The notes beneath the pieces are model-generated. The model saw only the letters and a program-made list of their open reading frames with translations, was not told where the DNA came from and did not search any database. From contig JAZNJM010000064.1 of assembly GCA_045578045.1 (NCBI GenBank), positions 12,778 to 76,777 of the forward strand: a stretch of 64,000 nt of DNA, written 5' to 3'. This DNA comes from SIG653 sp045578045 (GTDB taxonomy: Bacteria > Bacillota > Clostridia > Oscillospirales > CAG-382). Position numbers and translations under genes: made by a program. Positions 46,235-54,400 of this stretch are shown here, piece after piece; the first letter of the stretch is position 1; the number at the start of each line of letters is the position of its first letter.

Positions 46235-47017
46235 ATGGATATAGGAATAAATATTTTTTGTTGCGGAGCAGTTTCTGAAAGCAACGTTGAACAACAAACG
46301 AACCTTATGCTGAAAAACGGCTTTAATCATACCTTTGGAGGCTCTGATGATTTATCAGACCATATTATCGAAAAAATACAGACAAAGGGAATTATATTTG
46401 ATACTCTTCATTTACCATTCAAGGGAATAAACGGATTATATTCAGAATATGAAGAATCAAAGCAAATTTTCAAACGAATAACAGACGGTATAGAAAAATG
46501 TGAAAGACACGGAATTTCTCTTGGAGTTCTTCATCTTTCATCAGGAAAAAATCCACCATTGAACGATAGAGGGATAGAACGCTTTTGCAGAATACTTGAC
46601 CACGCAAGAGAGCTTGGGGTTAAAATCGCTTTTGAAAATCTTAGAACCTTGGGAAACATTTCGTATACTTTTGAAAAACACGAAGACGCTCTTTTTTGTT
46701 GGGATACGGGACACGAAAGCTGTTTTACTCCCAAAAGACAATATATGCCCCTATTTGGAAAAAGACTTGCAACTGTTCACCTGCACGATAATAATGGAAT
46801 TTACGATAAAGATGAACATATGATTCCATATGACGGAAAAATAGATTTCGATAGAGTTGCGTATCAGCTTTTTGATGCAAATTACAACGGAACGCTTATG
46901 CTTGAAGTTCTCAAAGAAAGAAACGTTCTTTATGAGAATATGTCAGATGACGAATACTTGAAAAGAGCATCAGAAGCTGTTTTAAAATTGGAAAAACAAA
47001 TAAAAAAACACAAATAA
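46235..47017 (+). CDS. Sugar phosphate isomerase/epimerase (xylose-isomerase-like TIM barrel)
   Basis: A 260-residue cytoplasmic TIM-barrel enzyme. The four metal ligands of the family can be placed: Glu in IAFENLR (~132), Asp/His in CWDTGHE (~154-160), His in VHLHDN (~181-186) and Glu in LMLEVL (~229). Substrates in this family range from hexuloses to inosose; none can be chosen. AAGGAAAAG precedes the ATG. It ends with a strong terminator shared with the convergent gene. Confidence 0.82.
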   Translation: MDIGINIFCCGAVSESNVEQQTNLMLKNGFNHTFGGSDDLSDHIIEKIQTKGIIFDTLHLPFKGINGLYSEYEESKQIFKRITDGIEKCERHGISLGVLHLSSGKNPPLNDRGIERFCRILDHARELGVKIAFENLRTLGNISYTFEKHEDALFCWDTGHESCFTPKRQYMPLFGKRLATVHLHDNNGIYDKDEHMIPYDGKIDFDRVAYQLFDANYNGTLMLEVLKERNVLYENMSDDEYLKRASEAVLKLEKQIKKHK

Positions 47018-47021
47018 AATT

Positions 47022-47063
47022 TCCCTCAGACCAGAAATAAAACACTGTTCTGAGGGATTTTTT
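47022..47063 (+). terminator. Terminator of the isomerase gene
   Basis: TCCCTCAGA / TCTGAGGGA stem followed by TTTTTT, five bases after the stop codon. Confidence 0.88.
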
Positions 47064-48259
47064 CAAACAAACATAACGCTTGATTCGTCTGTTGCGTTTC
47101 CAAGAATGATATCCATAAATTGAGAAAACGCAGTAACCGCCAAAGATGTACTTTGAGGGCAAGAATCTCCAAAAGACCATTCGTTTGGTATTGTATATTG
47201 AATAAACAATTTGAAAACAAGTCTGTCTCCTTGCTTTTCAGCATCAACGCACCAAAAGTTTTTCAATGCAAGAGAACGAGCTGTTTTGAAATATAAAGTT
47301 CTTTCATCTAAAACCTCATTGCTATGGAAAAACAGTCCAACGTCAGAATCTGTAATATCACTTTTAACAGAAAATGATACCATACAAGAATCTATATTTT
47401 CGTTTTTCTGGCAATCTAATTTTATAACCGTTCTCCCCGTTCTGCTCCGTTTAGAACATTGTAAACAAAGAAAAACAATAATCCCAATCAACGCCCCAAT
47501 ATCCTCTGAAAAACATTTAAACCAAAACTCAATACAACGTTTTCTTCTTTCACTTATTCCCGAATCAAACTTAAAAACAAAATTATTTTGAGTTTTATTT
47601 GTCATATTGACTAAGCGTTCAAGAATATTTACAATCTCGTGGTCTCTTATATCCTTATATCGAAAAGCAGAGCTGACAACGTCAACGCTGGATTTCATAG
47701 AAAAATAATATGCCTTTTCAAACCTTTTTGAAAAATCTTTCCATAAAGACTTTTGTTGTTCGTTCAAAGAACCTGTATTGTCAAGATTTCTATGCTTAAA
47801 AAAACTCTTTTCGGGAATATTTATTAAATATTCATAAAGCAATTTTAGATGAGCACCATTCTTTTCAAGCTCTGTAAGAAATAAAATAAACAGATAATTA
47901 TCTATTCTGAAAACAGCACATCTGTTTTCATTTACAATGATAGAAATATAATCTCCAATATTTACGCAAAGTATTTCGAAAACAATTTCTTTATCAACGT
48001 ATGTTTTTAAAGATGCTCCTCTACGCCAATTCCAAGCGGGAGACGCTTCTCTTTTATTTTTATAAACAATACGTCCGTCAAGACTAATTAAAACCGTTGG
48101 ATAATGAAGAGAGTCAACAATGGTCTGGCAAACCTTTTCGGGAGAAAGAGAATAAAAATCATAATCTTGAAGCTCTTTTGCTATTTGATTTTCCAAAGCT
48201 ATATTTTTTTCAGTGTTTTTTTCAACGCCATTAACGGTTTTCTCATCAATCAAACTCAT
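47063..48259 (-). CDS. PAS-containing protein with degenerate histidine-kinase-like ATPase
   Basis: A ~398-residue soluble protein. A PAS-like region at ~45-110 (VCQTIVDSLHYPTVLISLDGRIVYKN) is followed by a helical segment and a C-terminal region (~200-340) whose layout resembles the dimerisation and ATPase domains of sensor kinases. No phospho-accepting HExxR-type histidine box or GxGxG nucleotide motif is evident, so it is probably not an active kinase. Start: ATG 48259 is preferred over TTG 48280 by codon type, but its GGAG is ~15 bases away; either may be used. No response regulator is adjacent. Confidence 0.55.
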   Translation of the reverse strand: MSLIDEKTVNGVEKNTEKNIALENQIAKELQDYDFYSLSPEKVCQTIVDSLHYPTVLISLDGRIVYKNKREASPAWNWRRGASLKTYVDKEIVFEILCVNIGDYISIIVNENRCAVFRIDNYLFILFLTELEKNGAHLKLLYEYLINIPEKSFFKHRNLDNTGSLNEQQKSLWKDFSKRFEKAYYFSMKSSVDVVSSAFRYKDIRDHEIVNILERLVNMTNKTQNNFVFKFDSGISERRKRCIEFWFKCFSEDIGALIGIIVFLCLQCSKRSRTGRTVIKLDCQKNENIDSCMVSFSVKSDITDSDVGLFFHSNEVLDERTLYFKTARSLALKNFWCVDAEKQGDRLVFKLFIQYTIPNEWSFGDSCPQSTSLAVTAFSQFMDIILGNATDESSVMFV

Positions 48260-48437
48260 AACGTTTTTTGTATTCTCCAATTATATATTTCTCACCCGAA
48301 CTATTTATATTTTATCATATCAAAAAATAATTTGCAATATATTTTTACTTTTATTATTTGTTTGGTTTTGTTTATTGGAATTATTTTTTTAAAATGGGAA
48401 ACAATAATTTTGACAAACAAAGGAAGGAACGAAAACA

Positions 48438-48872
48438 ATGATAGAACAAGATACAATAAAGCTCCTTAGAGAATGTGATGCGGGTGTAAGAATGGGTATA
48501 GACTCAATAGATGACGTTTTAGACAACGTTAAAGACGAGAGACTTAAAAACCGTCTTATACTTTGTAAAGACGAGCATACCCATATTAACGGATCCATAC
48601 AAAAACTTTTAAACCGATATGAAGATGACGGAAAAGCACCAAATCCCATTGCAAAAGGAATGTCGTGGATTAAAACAAACGCAATGTTGACGATGAACGA
48701 TAGCGACAGCACTGTTGCAGACCTCATAACAGACGGTTGTAATATGGGTGTTAAATCGTTAAACAGATATCTTAACCAATATAAAGCAGCAGACGAAGAA
48801 TCAAAAAATATTGCAAAAAGGCTTATTGATTCAGAAGAAAAACTTGCGGTTGATATAAGAAGTTTTTTATAG
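48438..48872 (+). CDS. Small four-helix-bundle protein, DUF2383-like
   Basis: A 144-residue, all-helical, acidic protein. The pattern LLRECDAGVRMGIDSIDDVL, then CKDEHTHINGSIQ and GCNMGVKSLNRYLNQY, recalls short ferritin-like/DUF2383-style bundles common in Clostridia. Candidate metal ligands (Glu, His in DEHTHI) are present, but the di-iron motif is incomplete. AAGGAAGGA precedes the ATG. Its role is unknown. Confidence 0.6.
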   Translation: MIEQDTIKLLRECDAGVRMGIDSIDDVLDNVKDERLKNRLILCKDEHTHINGSIQKLLNRYEDDGKAPNPIAKGMSWIKTNAMLTMNDSDSTVADLITDGCNMGVKSLNRYLNQYKAADEESKNIAKRLIDSEEKLAVDIRSFL

Positions 48873-48976
48873 TAAAGCTAAACTGTATAGATGATTTTTT
48901 AATAAAACTAACGCAGTAAAAGTTGATTTTAGAATAAAGCTAAGGCTGTATAAGTTGATTTTAGAATAAAGCTAAA
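48870..48976 (+). repeat. ~32-bp tandem repeats (3-4 copies)
   Basis: Units AATAAA(A/G)CTAA(C/G)GC... at 48901-48932 and 48933-48964, a degenerate unit at ~48870-48900 touching the stop codon, and a partial unit running into the terminator. Confidence 0.85.
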
Positions 48977-49020
48977 GCCGTTTGATTTTTATTTTTAAAT
49001 TTCAAACGGCATATTTTTTT
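48977..49020 (+). terminator. Terminator after the four-helix gene
   Basis: GCCGTTTGA / TCAAACGGC stem with a 16-base loop followed by ATATTTTTTT. Confidence 0.85.
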
Positions 49021-49094
49021 ATATTGTGTTTATACGGAGTTAATTTATAAAGTATATAATTGCGTATAAATTATTATGTATCAAGGGTTGACAT

Positions 49095-49181
49095 ATGGCG
49101 ATAAATACTGTTATATTTGATCTTGACGGAACGCTTACTGATTATATTGAATTTATAAAAAATTTACGGGAAAAGCAATAA
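49095..49181 (+). pseudogene. N-terminal stump of a HAD-superfamily phosphatase
   Basis: 28 codons from ATG 49095 to TAA. The product contains VIFDLDGTLTDY, the HAD motif I with both catalytic aspartates, near its N-terminus, and then stops; HAD enzymes need ~200 residues. The stop overlaps the ATG of the next gene (TAATG). This is what a deletion between a HAD gene and the MmcQ gene would leave. Confidence 0.75.
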
Positions 49182-49654
49182 TGAACAGAAAAGAATTTGA
49201 TAAATTTGTATTCGAAACATACGGAATCACAGCAGATTATCCATTTAAAGACTCAAAAGAAGCTGTATATAGACATATATCAAACAGAAAATGGTTCGCC
49301 ATTGTTTTAAGCGTTAAAAAATCAAAAATTATTCCAACAGAAAAAGAAGCCTCTTCCGAAAACAAAGAAGAAAGCCTCTTTAAAAATCAAATAAAAAATT
49401 TTGATAAAAATGAACGTGCCAAATCAGACGAAATAATAGATATTGTTAATCTGAAATGCCCTCTTGATGTTTTTCAAACAATCTGGTTAGAACCTAACGT
49501 ATACCCTGCATATCATATGAACAAACGCCATTGGATAAGCGTTCCCCTTGACGGAAGCGTTTCCGAAGAAACAATTTCTTTTCTCCTCGATAAAAGCTAT
49601 GAAGCAACTTCGTTCAAGGCTAAAAAAAGAAAGAACACTAATTCTAAGTTTTAA
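49181..49654 (+). CDS. MmcQ/YjbR-family protein
   Basis: A 157-residue cytoplasmic protein with the CyaY-like MmcQ/YjbR fold. Motifs: FVFETYGITADYPFKDSKEAV at the start, KWFAIVLSV (~39-47), NLKCPLDV (~93) and AYHMNKRHWISVPLDG (~107-122), where 'NKxHW' is the family signature. A role in DNA binding has been proposed for the family but is not firmly established. Translation is coupled to the HAD stump by TAATG. The 3' end overlaps the convergent permease gene by four bases. Confidence 0.88.
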   Translation: MNRKEFDKFVFETYGITADYPFKDSKEAVYRHISNRKWFAIVLSVKKSKIIPTEKEASSENKEESLFKNQIKNFDKNERAKSDEIIDIVNLKCPLDVFQTIWLEPNVYPAYHMNKRHWISVPLDGSVSEETISFLLDKSYEATSFKAKKRKNTNSKF

Positions 49655-51237
49655 TTGTGTATTCTGAATTTTTTCGGAGCAAGGAAATACACAAGTATAC
49701 TCGCAACCAAACAATAAACCACACAGAAAATAATTGTCATTATTCCAAAGGTTAAAGTTTTCATTGTTAAATCCGTAAGATAATAACAAACCAAATAGGT
49801 CAACCTTGTAACTAAATTATAAGTTCCGCTTTTAATTTCCGATGCGGTATTATACGGCTGTAAAAGATAATACAACGTAAGATAATGAACGGAAAAGAAA
49901 ATACTCATCATTACAACGGAAACAAATATAACAGCATAATTTAAAGCATTATCTGTTCCACCAGATATAAGAAGCAAAGCAGAAAGTGATACTCCAATAA
50001 CAACAGCGGGAAGAAGATTTATTTTTGTTATCTCCCTGAGACGAATCCAGAAAAGCTTCAATATGTTTTCAGGCTTTTTATAAAAAGAATACGTTAAAAA
50101 GCAATGGTCGCAATTTACAAATAAAGCCTGTGTGAAATTAGTACCGCGGTTTATCATATACATAACAAACGCCATATAGGGAAGATACCCAAGCATCATT
50201 CCGTTTATTTCTCGTTTAAATTCCGGAAAGAAAAACAGAGCTATAACTATTATTAAAAAAATACAAGCCGAAATTATGGAAATTGTCCAAGATGATTTCC
50301 ATAATATTTTTTTATGTCTTTTAACAAAAAGCTCGTTTAAATATTCAAACCCTTTTCTTTTACTTGTTTCACCATCAAAAGTACTTATTGCATTTCTTGT
50401 CGCCTCAACTTTAATCATTTCAAAATCGCTATCTTGTTTTGAAACATATTCAGCAAGCATTTTTTTGCACAAAAACTGATAATTTGAAAAATTCAATATT
50501 TTTTTTGCTGATAATATTCCAAGGATGATAAAAATAATCATCGCAATTACGTATGCACCCGTTGGAAGTACAACGTTTAAAAACGGAAGTCCGTATGCAA
50601 CTAAAAGGAGAAGCAACATTGAAATAATAACAAATGCATTCTTTTCGCTCGTGTTGTTTTTCATTCGTTTCTCATATCTATATAGCATAATTGCCGAGAA
50701 AAAAAGTTTTGTTCCTGAAACAAAAAGAGGAATCAATAAACATTCTATACCGCTTAGTTCGTATATCGCTCCGAAAACAAAAGACCAAAGAGAAAAACCT
50801 ACAATGGTTTTTATTATGAAATAGAAATAATTAACCAAAGTATACTCTTTTGCATTAATTCGCATAAGATTGATAGCATAATATTTTTCTTCCGAAGGAG
50901 AGAAAATATAATTATTATTAAATCCTCCGATTATTGTTAAGAAAAATAAAATATGCAGAATTATCTGTTGCTCTGAGGCGGTAATTAGTACAACGTCACG
51001 AAAAAAAGCTACAGGGAGAAAAATTAAACAAACAAAATACAACAGTTTTCCAAAAAAAGCAAAGAATATCTCCTTCAGGATAGACCATATAGTTCCAATG
51101 ACCTTAAAAGCGGAAACACCGTATATATCCTGAGGGATTATTTTTTTCAAAATAGGAATTTGCTTTAATGAATACAAAAAACCGTTGACAGAATATGCGT
51201 TTTTTAAAGAGAAGGAAATTTTCAGAGTTTTAAGCAT
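49651..51237 (-). CDS. ABC exporter membrane subunit
   Basis: A 528-residue membrane protein with about twelve hydrophobic segments in two groups (~55-230 and ~315-520) separated by a polar stretch. It resembles EcsB/ABC-2-like permeases in layout but carries no recognised motif. The ATG lies inside the end of the ATPase gene (8-base overlap), with GAAGGAG as RBS, so the two are translationally coupled and form one transporter. The cargo is unknown. Confidence 0.75.
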   Translation of the reverse strand: MLKTLKISFSLKNAYSVNGFLYSLKQIPILKKIIPQDIYGVSAFKVIGTIWSILKEIFFAFFGKLLYFVCLIFLPVAFFRDVVLITASEQQIILHILFFLTIIGGFNNNYIFSPSEEKYYAINLMRINAKEYTLVNYFYFIIKTIVGFSLWSFVFGAIYELSGIECLLIPLFVSGTKLFFSAIMLYRYEKRMKNNTSEKNAFVIISMLLLLLVAYGLPFLNVVLPTGAYVIAMIIFIILGILSAKKILNFSNYQFLCKKMLAEYVSKQDSDFEMIKVEATRNAISTFDGETSKRKGFEYLNELFVKRHKKILWKSSWTISIISACIFLIIVIALFFFPEFKREINGMMLGYLPYMAFVMYMINRGTNFTQALFVNCDHCFLTYSFYKKPENILKLFWIRLREITKINLLPAVVIGVSLSALLLISGGTDNALNYAVIFVSVVMMSIFFSVHYLTLYYLLQPYNTASEIKSGTYNLVTRLTYLVCYYLTDLTMKTLTFGIMTIIFCVVYCLVASILVYFLAPKKFRIHN

Positions 51238-51937
51238 TGTCAGACTCCTTCAACGCATCAATAATTTTCTCTCTAAATTCATTATTACCAAGATTTGATT
51301 TATCAACAATATCAAGAGTTCCCCCACTAAGCAAAACAATTTCATCGCAAAGGTCGAGGGCGAGGTCAAGAATATGAGTTGAAAGAATTGTTATTCTGTT
51401 CCCTTTAAATGAACGAAGAAGGTGTTTCATCTCCTCAGAGGCAACAACGTCAAGAGAAGTTAAAGGCTCGTCAAGCAACAACAATTTTGGATTGGCAATT
51501 ATGCTTATAAGCATCTGCATTTTGTTTTTCATTCCGTGAGAATAGGTTTTAAGGAGCTTATCCCGTGATTCTTTGTTTATTCCAATATAGTCAAAATATT
51601 CATCAAGAGGTCTTGGATCGAATATTTCTTCCTGATGAATATCCATAAAAAACTTCAAAAACTCTCTACCCGTGAGAAATTCAGGGACAACGGGAGTTGA
51701 AAGAACGTATCCTATATCATCAAACAAGAGCTTTCTTTTTTCTGAATCAAATTCCATTGTAAAAGTTCCTGAATCTCTGCTTATATCTTCGTTTATACAG
51801 TTAAAAAGAGTTGTTTTTCCAGAGCCGTTTCGTCCTAAAAGACCATATATTTTTCCTGATTCAAAGGTAAAATTCACATTTTTAAGCACAACTGTTTTGT
51901 CATAGCTTTTTGATAGATTTTCAATTATAAATTTCAT
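51230..51937 (-). CDS. ABC exporter ATP-binding subunit
   Basis: A 235-residue cytoplasmic ATPase. Walker A is GLLGRNGSGKTT (~32-43). The signature region is TYSHGMKNKMQM (~130-141; SHGM instead of canonical LSGGQ). Walker B is LLLLDEPLTSLD (~152-163), and the switch His is in ILSTHILD (~185). AAAGGAT precedes the ATG. It is coupled to the downstream permease and follows the cyclase gene by only 3 bases, so it may share the upstream operon. Confidence 0.92.
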   Translation of the reverse strand: MKFIIENLSKSYDKTVVLKNVNFTFESGKIYGLLGRNGSGKTTLFNCINEDISRDSGTFTMEFDSEKRKLLFDDIGYVLSTPVVPEFLTGREFLKFFMDIHQEEIFDPRPLDEYFDYIGINKESRDKLLKTYSHGMKNKMQMLISIIANPKLLLLDEPLTSLDVVASEEMKHLLRSFKGNRITILSTHILDLALDLCDEIVLLSGGTLDIVDKSNLGNNEFREKIIDALKESDNA

Positions 51938-51940
51938 ATT

Positions 51941-52543
51941 TTATCCTTTCTGCATATCAACTAAAACGGCACGGCAAGGAGACCCCTCTGCTCCACGAAA
52001 AGAAAGGGGCGAGGAAAACAATAGATATATCCCCTCTCTAACTTCTGAAAGCCTTATTCCTTCAAGAAGAACAATTTCCTCAGAAAGTAAAACCTTATGA
52101 ACATCTACGAGCGTTTTTCCACCTCCAACAGTCTGAGATTCGTTTCCAAAAAGATAGATTTTTTCTTTAGCAAGAAACTCTGCCCCCTCAAGAGAAAGAA
52201 CAGCCTCCCCTTTTATTAAAATTCGTTTTGAGGCTTCTTCGCTTATGCTTTTTGCCTTTTCATATATTTCTTTTATATCTTTTAATGTTATTTCACCAAA
52301 AAACTCAGTAACAAAGGCATATCCAACCATTTTGTATAGAGGAATCTGTTCAACAGTTTTTCCGTTTTTAATAAAATGAGACGGTGCATCAATGTGTGTT
52401 CCGTTATGAGAACACATAGAAAAAGAAGTCAAATTATACATATCTCCTTTTTCCATAGAAAATATAGATTTAATTTCCGGAGACGGATCGTTTGGAAACA
52501 CCTCGCAAGATAAAACCTCTTGGGATATATCGTATATTTTCAT
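51941..52543 (-). CDS. Cyclase-family (kynurenine formamidase-like) hydrolase
   Basis: A 200-residue metal-dependent enzyme. The family signature HNGTHIDAPSHF (~46-57) supplies His and Asp zinc ligands, and further residues FGNESQTVGG lie at ~150. The ATG at 52543 follows the previous stop by four bases with AAAGG upstream; the longer open frame to 52657 overlaps that gene and is not used. Members hydrolyse N-formyl or cyclic amides; kynurenine formation is not indicated by the neighbours. Downstream the ABC exporter follows. Confidence 0.85.
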   Translation of the reverse strand: MKIYDISQEVLSCEVFPNDPSPEIKSIFSMEKGDMYNLTSFSMCSHNGTHIDAPSHFIKNGKTVEQIPLYKMVGYAFVTEFFGEITLKDIKEIYEKAKSISEEASKRILIKGEAVLSLEGAEFLAKEKIYLFGNESQTVGGGKTLVDVHKVLLSEEIVLLEGIRLSEVREGIYLLFSSPLSFRGAEGSPCRAVLVDMQKG

Positions 52544-52547
52544 TTCT

Positions 52548-53114
52548 TTATCCTTTAGCAATTCTTGATTTACAATTGAAGCAAAGTCTTGTTTCAACCT
52601 CAACTTCGCCATTTTCCGTTTCTTCATCGTAATATGCAATTTCTTCGGAAAAAACAACAGCTTTTTTCATTCTCTCGTCAAAAACATATAAATCCAAAGG
52701 AAGAACAAGTTCTGCGTTTTCGTTTTCCTGATATAGCTTCCATTCTTTTTCAATTAAGAAAGCAAGATCTTTTGCATTTGTTTTAAAAATCTTTCCCCTA
52801 TATTCAACGCCATCAATTATTACTCCAACACATTCGGGAAAATCTTCATTTTCAGTCATAAAATAAACAGTGTCTTTATTTTTCAAAACGTTCAAAGCAG
52901 AATTAAAGTTTGTTTCTTTAGAAATTGCCATTCTTTCATACATATGAATCATATTTGACGAAAGAGAATAATCCTTTGACGTAATGAGCTTTATCCATTC
53001 GTTGTTTTCTGCTTTATATTCCTTCCAGCTTAGCAAAAATTTTTCTTTAAAAGATTTTTTTATCTCTTCCGCTTCTTTTTCAGATACAATTTCTATTTTA
53101 ATTTCAGAATTCAT
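52548..53114 (-). CDS. Protein of unknown function with C-terminal CxxC
   Basis: A 188-residue soluble, acidic protein. It ends with CFNCKSRIA, a possible half zinc site. No family is recognised. ATG 53114 with GAGGGA upstream is preferred; GTG 53126 would overlap the GNAT gene. It is the middle gene of a GNAT-unknown-cyclase cluster with overlaps or gaps under 10 bases, so it probably works with them. Confidence 0.6.
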   Translation of the reverse strand: MNSEIKIEIVSEKEAEEIKKSFKEKFLLSWKEYKAENNEWIKLITSKDYSLSSNMIHMYERMAISKETNFNSALNVLKNKDTVYFMTENEDFPECVGVIIDGVEYRGKIFKTNAKDLAFLIEKEWKLYQENENAELVLPLDLYVFDERMKKAVVFSEEIAYYDEETENGEVEVETRLCFNCKSRIAKG

Positions 53115-53122
53115 ATTATCCC

Positions 53123-53578
53123 TCACTTTAATACTCTCTTATAAATTCTTGAGCTTTCTCCCCAAGGATGAAATCCTTCTGCCAAATATTCAAACCCGAA
53201 ATGCTCATAATATCCAATATGATCGGTAGCAAGATACAAGGCTTCAAAGCCCATTTTTTTCGTATCTTCAACACAACGTTCTATAAGAAGTTTTCCGTAA
53301 TTATTACCTCTATATTTTTCTTCAACAAATAAGGCACAAAGCCAAGGATATAAATCCATTCTTGAAATAAAATCGTTTGTTATAAGACCAACGCAACCTA
53401 TAATTTCATTATCATTTTTCAGAAGATACCAATTTGGTAATGGTGATTTGGACGCAATACAGTTTTTTATGCAATCCTCATAAACCGCCATACTCTCCTC
53501 AGAAGCCCATTTATTTTGAAAATATTTTATAAATTCAAAAACGTTTTCAGGTTTTTCGCGTACAGAAATAACTTTCAT
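53123..53578 (-). CDS. GNAT-family N-acetyltransferase
   Basis: A 151-residue acetyl-CoA-dependent transferase. The beta-4/helix-3 acetyl-CoA loop is LFVEEKYRGNNYGKLLIERC (~88-108, with RGNNYGK as the Q/RxxGxG/A equivalent). The end has YEHFGFEYLAEG, the usual GNAT C-terminal motif. ATG 53578 is chosen over the ORF start eight codons earlier because AGAGGA lies just before it. First gene of the operon read toward the cyclase. Confidence 0.88.
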   Translation of the reverse strand: MKVISVREKPENVFEFIKYFQNKWASEESMAVYEDCIKNCIASKSPLPNWYLLKNDNEIIGCVGLITNDFISRMDLYPWLCALFVEEKYRGNNYGKLLIERCVEDTKKMGFEALYLATDHIGYYEHFGFEYLAEGFHPWGESSRIYKRVLK

Positions 53579-53635
53579 TTTTTGTCCTCTTTTTTCATTC
53601 AATAAAGGATTATTTAACTACCTTTTTCGTAATTT

Positions 53636-53664
53636 ATAATACCATATAAATAAATAAAAGTCAA
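53636..53664 (-). promoter_or_regulatory. Promoter of the GNAT-cyclase operon
   Basis: Minus-strand TTGACT, 17 bases, TATTAT, about 60 bases before the GNAT start. Confidence 0.75.
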
Positions 53665-53853
53665 CAAAATGACTGTATCATTATTTATAAAATCATTAAA
53701 ACGCTTTTTCAGATTAACCAGATATTACCCTATCTTATTATAAAATTCAATTGAAAATCAATATATAAGTAAATAGAAATGGAAAATTCAAACAAATACT
53801 ATAAAAAAATATTTTGACAAGCACCAAAAGCATCTTGATACACAAAAAGCATC

Positions 53854-53882
53854 TTGACAAACAAATTAATATGTGATACAAT
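53854..53882 (+). promoter_or_regulatory. Promoter of the SdpR-like operon
   Basis: TTGACA, 17 bases, TACAAT, followed directly by an inverted repeat at the start of transcription. The preceding bases carry two copies of AAAAGCATCTTGA (53826 and 53846), the second running into the -35 box. Confidence 0.85.
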
Positions 53883-53915
53883 ACATTTAACAATTAGGTT
53901 AAATGTTAAATGTAT
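53881..53915 (+). promoter_or_regulatory. Probable SdpR-like operator (inverted repeat)
   Basis: ATACATTTAAC (53881-53891) and GTTAAATGTAT (53905-53915) form a perfect 11-base inverted repeat over the predicted transcription start, the right place for the ArsR-type autorepressor encoded next. Confidence 0.7.
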
Positions 53916-53924
53916 ATTAAACTC

Positions 53925-54020
53925 TCAATTTATAAATCATAGCTTAATACTAATCATTCAATTTATAAATCAGCATTAAATATTATTATTTCAATTTATA
54001 AATCAACGTTAAAATCATAA
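53925..54020 (+). repeat. Three TCAATTTATAAATCA repeats in the leader
   Basis: The 15-base motif recurs at about 31-33-base intervals (starting near 53926, 53958 and 53991) in the ~165-base untranslated leader. Confidence 0.8.
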
Positions 54021-54078
54021 AAGCCTATTTATCTTATTGTATTAATTTTCAATATGTATAATAAAAAAGGGAGATATT

Positions 54079-54366
54079 ATGGGTATACAGCAAACTTTAA
54101 AGGCATTATCTGATCCTATAAGACGAGAAATACTTAATATGCTAAAAAAAGAAAGACTTTCCGCAGGAGAAATTGCGGAAAGATTTGACATTACTTTTGC
54201 TTCAATTTCAAGGCATTTGTCTGTTTTAAAGGATGCAGACCTTATCAGAGATGAACGAGAGGGAAAATTTATATACTATACTCTTAACGCCTCAGTTCTC
54301 GAAGAAATTATGCTTTGGATTTCCGACTTAAAAGACGGAAACGATTCAAAAGACGATAAAATATAG
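54079..54366 (+). CDS. SdpR-like ArsR-family autorepressor
   Basis: A 95-residue winged-helix repressor: LKALSDPIRREILNMLK (helix 1-2), LSAGEIAERFDITFASISRHLSVLKDADLI (HTH), EGKFIYYTLN (wing). It lacks the metal-binding CxC of ArsR/SmtB. Together with the SdpI-like gene 35 bases downstream it matches the sdpRI arrangement of B. subtilis, where SdpI both confers immunity and sequesters the repressor. GGGAG precedes the ATG. Confidence 0.88.
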   Translation: MGIQQTLKALSDPIRREILNMLKKERLSAGEIAERFDITFASISRHLSVLKDADLIRDEREGKFIYYTLNASVLEEIMLWISDLKDGNDSKDDKI

Positions 54367-54400
54367 AATAATAGTATTATAAGTTTAAAAGGAGATTCAT

